Assembly (NCBI GenBank): GCA_016201805.1
Contig: JACQCB010000145.1
Location: 1-6,277 of the forward strand
Direction: 5' to 3'
Length of the DNA stretch: 6,277 bases
From: Nitrospirota bacterium
GTDB lineage: Bacteria; Nitrospirota; Nitrospiria; Nitrospirales; Nitrospiraceae
Positions 5,674 to 6,277 of the stretch are shown one piece after another (positions within the stretch are counted from its first letter, which is position 1; every line of letters starts with the position of its first letter). The translations under genes and the position numbers were made by a program. Below the pieces are notes generated by a model, which worked only from the letters and a program-made list of their open reading frames with translations, did no database searches and was not told the DNA's origin.

Positions 5674-6277
5674 ATGCCCAAAGAAGCATTGCTCGGCGAA
5701 GTCAAGAAGCTGATCTCTCGCGGAAAAGAGAAAGGCTACTTGACGTATGAAGAACTCAACAGCACGTTGCCCGCCGAGATGGTCTCTTCCGAGCAGCTCA
5801 ACAACTTGATGACCATCTTTGGCGAGATGGACATCGAGGTCATCGATGCCTCCGAGGGGGATCGCTTTCAGAAGGCGGCCGACGGCGAGGAGATGACGGA
5901 AGAGGTGGAGGAAAAGGAAGAGGCCGAGGAAGAGGAAAAGGAAATCGACCTGACGCCGGGCGTCCTCAGCCGGACCGATGATCCGGTGCGCCTCTACCTC
6001 AAGGAAATGGGCAGCGTCGCGCTGCTCAGTCGCGAGGGCGAGATCGAGATCGCCAAGCGCATCGAAGAAGGCAAAAAAGACATCGCGTCGGCCGTCTTCG
6101 GCATGCCGATGTCCATTCAGTTCGTGCTCTCGTTGCGGGACAAGCTGAAGGCTGGGAAAATCAGCATCCGGGAACTCGTGCCGGTGGCCGAGGAGGAATT
6201 CGAAGAGGAAGAAGAGGTGGAGCGCGACGATACGGAGCTCCGGGACAAAACCCTCGAGGCTCTGACCAAGGTCCGCA
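5674..6277 (+). CDS. rpoD: Primary sigma factor RpoD (sigma70), N-terminal part
   Basis: The frame is open from ATG 5674 to the window end (201 codons plus one base), so the gene is cut. It encodes the primary sigma factor that directs RNA polymerase to housekeeping promoters. AGGGAG (5663-5668) sits 5 bases before the ATG. Residues 1 to about 60 form sigma region 1.1 (LISRGKEKGYLTYEELNSTL, then LMTIFGEMDIEVID), the DNA-mimicking domain found only in primary sigmas. Residues 72-90 are a Glu-rich linker. Residues about 101-138 are region 1.2, with TDDPVRLYLKEMG and LLSREGEIEIAKRIEEGKK, which contacts the discriminator. The beginning of the non-conserved region follows, with a second acidic patch (173-190). 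Regions 2 to 4 lie beyond the window. Position after dnaG and the presence of region 1.1 exclude an alternative sigma factor. Confidence 0.96.
   Translation, partial: MPKEALLGEVKKLISRGKEKGYLTYEELNSTLPAEMVSSEQLNNLMTIFGEMDIEVIDASEGDRFQKAADGEEMTEEVEEKEEAEEEEKEIDLTPGVLSRTDDPVRLYLKEMGSVALLSREGEIEIAKRIEEGKKDIASAVFGMPMSIQFVLSLRDKLKAGKISIRELVPVAEEEFEEEEEVERDDTELRDKTLEALTKVR

Overview
The window is a compact, GC-rich, single-strand block of bacterial housekeeping genes, all on the + strand. It holds the 3' half of a histidine-biosynthesis gene cluster followed by the start of a dnaG-rpoD (primase / primary sigma factor) unit. The order hisH - lipoprotein - hisA - hisF - hisIE - HIT - dnaG - rpoD, the GC-rich composition and the N-terminal sequence of the sigma factor suggest a member of the Nitrospirota (Nitrospira-like). 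This assignment comes from recalled gene order and protein character, not from a search.

Layout: 1-138 is the C-terminal end of hisH. 146-898 encodes a predicted outer-membrane-type lipoprotein of unknown function, inserted between hisH and hisA. 939-1661 is hisA. 1661-1756 is an intergenic inverted repeat built of degenerate 7-bp units. 1771-2559 is hisF, 2578-3354 is the bifunctional hisIE with an unusual basic tail, and 3367-3711 is a HIT (HINT-type) nucleotide phosphoramidase. 3712-3816 carries a recognisable sigma70-type promoter. 3817-5652 is dnaG, and 5674 to the window end is the 5' third or so of rpoD. There is no gene-free stretch above 300 bases; the two longest gaps (about 110 bases each) hold the repeat and the promoter.

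How the genes work together: HisE and HisI (fused here) convert phosphoribosyl-ATP to ProFAR, HisA isomerises it to PRFAR, and the HisH-HisF heterodimer converts that to imidazole glycerol phosphate and AICAR. The window therefore covers four consecutive enzymatic steps. Short gaps (7 to 40 bases, apart from hisA-hisF) suggest one transcript from hisH through the HIT gene. DnaG and RpoD appear to be driven by their own promoter just upstream of dnaG. This resembles the classical macromolecular synthesis operon, but rpsU is not upstream of dnaG.

I see no novel defence, mobile or CRISPR-like system. The items worth a second look are the heptad-based inverted repeat where the hisF ribosome binding site should be, the lipoprotein embedded in the his cluster, the Arg/Lys-rich tail on HisIE, and a small palindrome inside the dnaG promoter.
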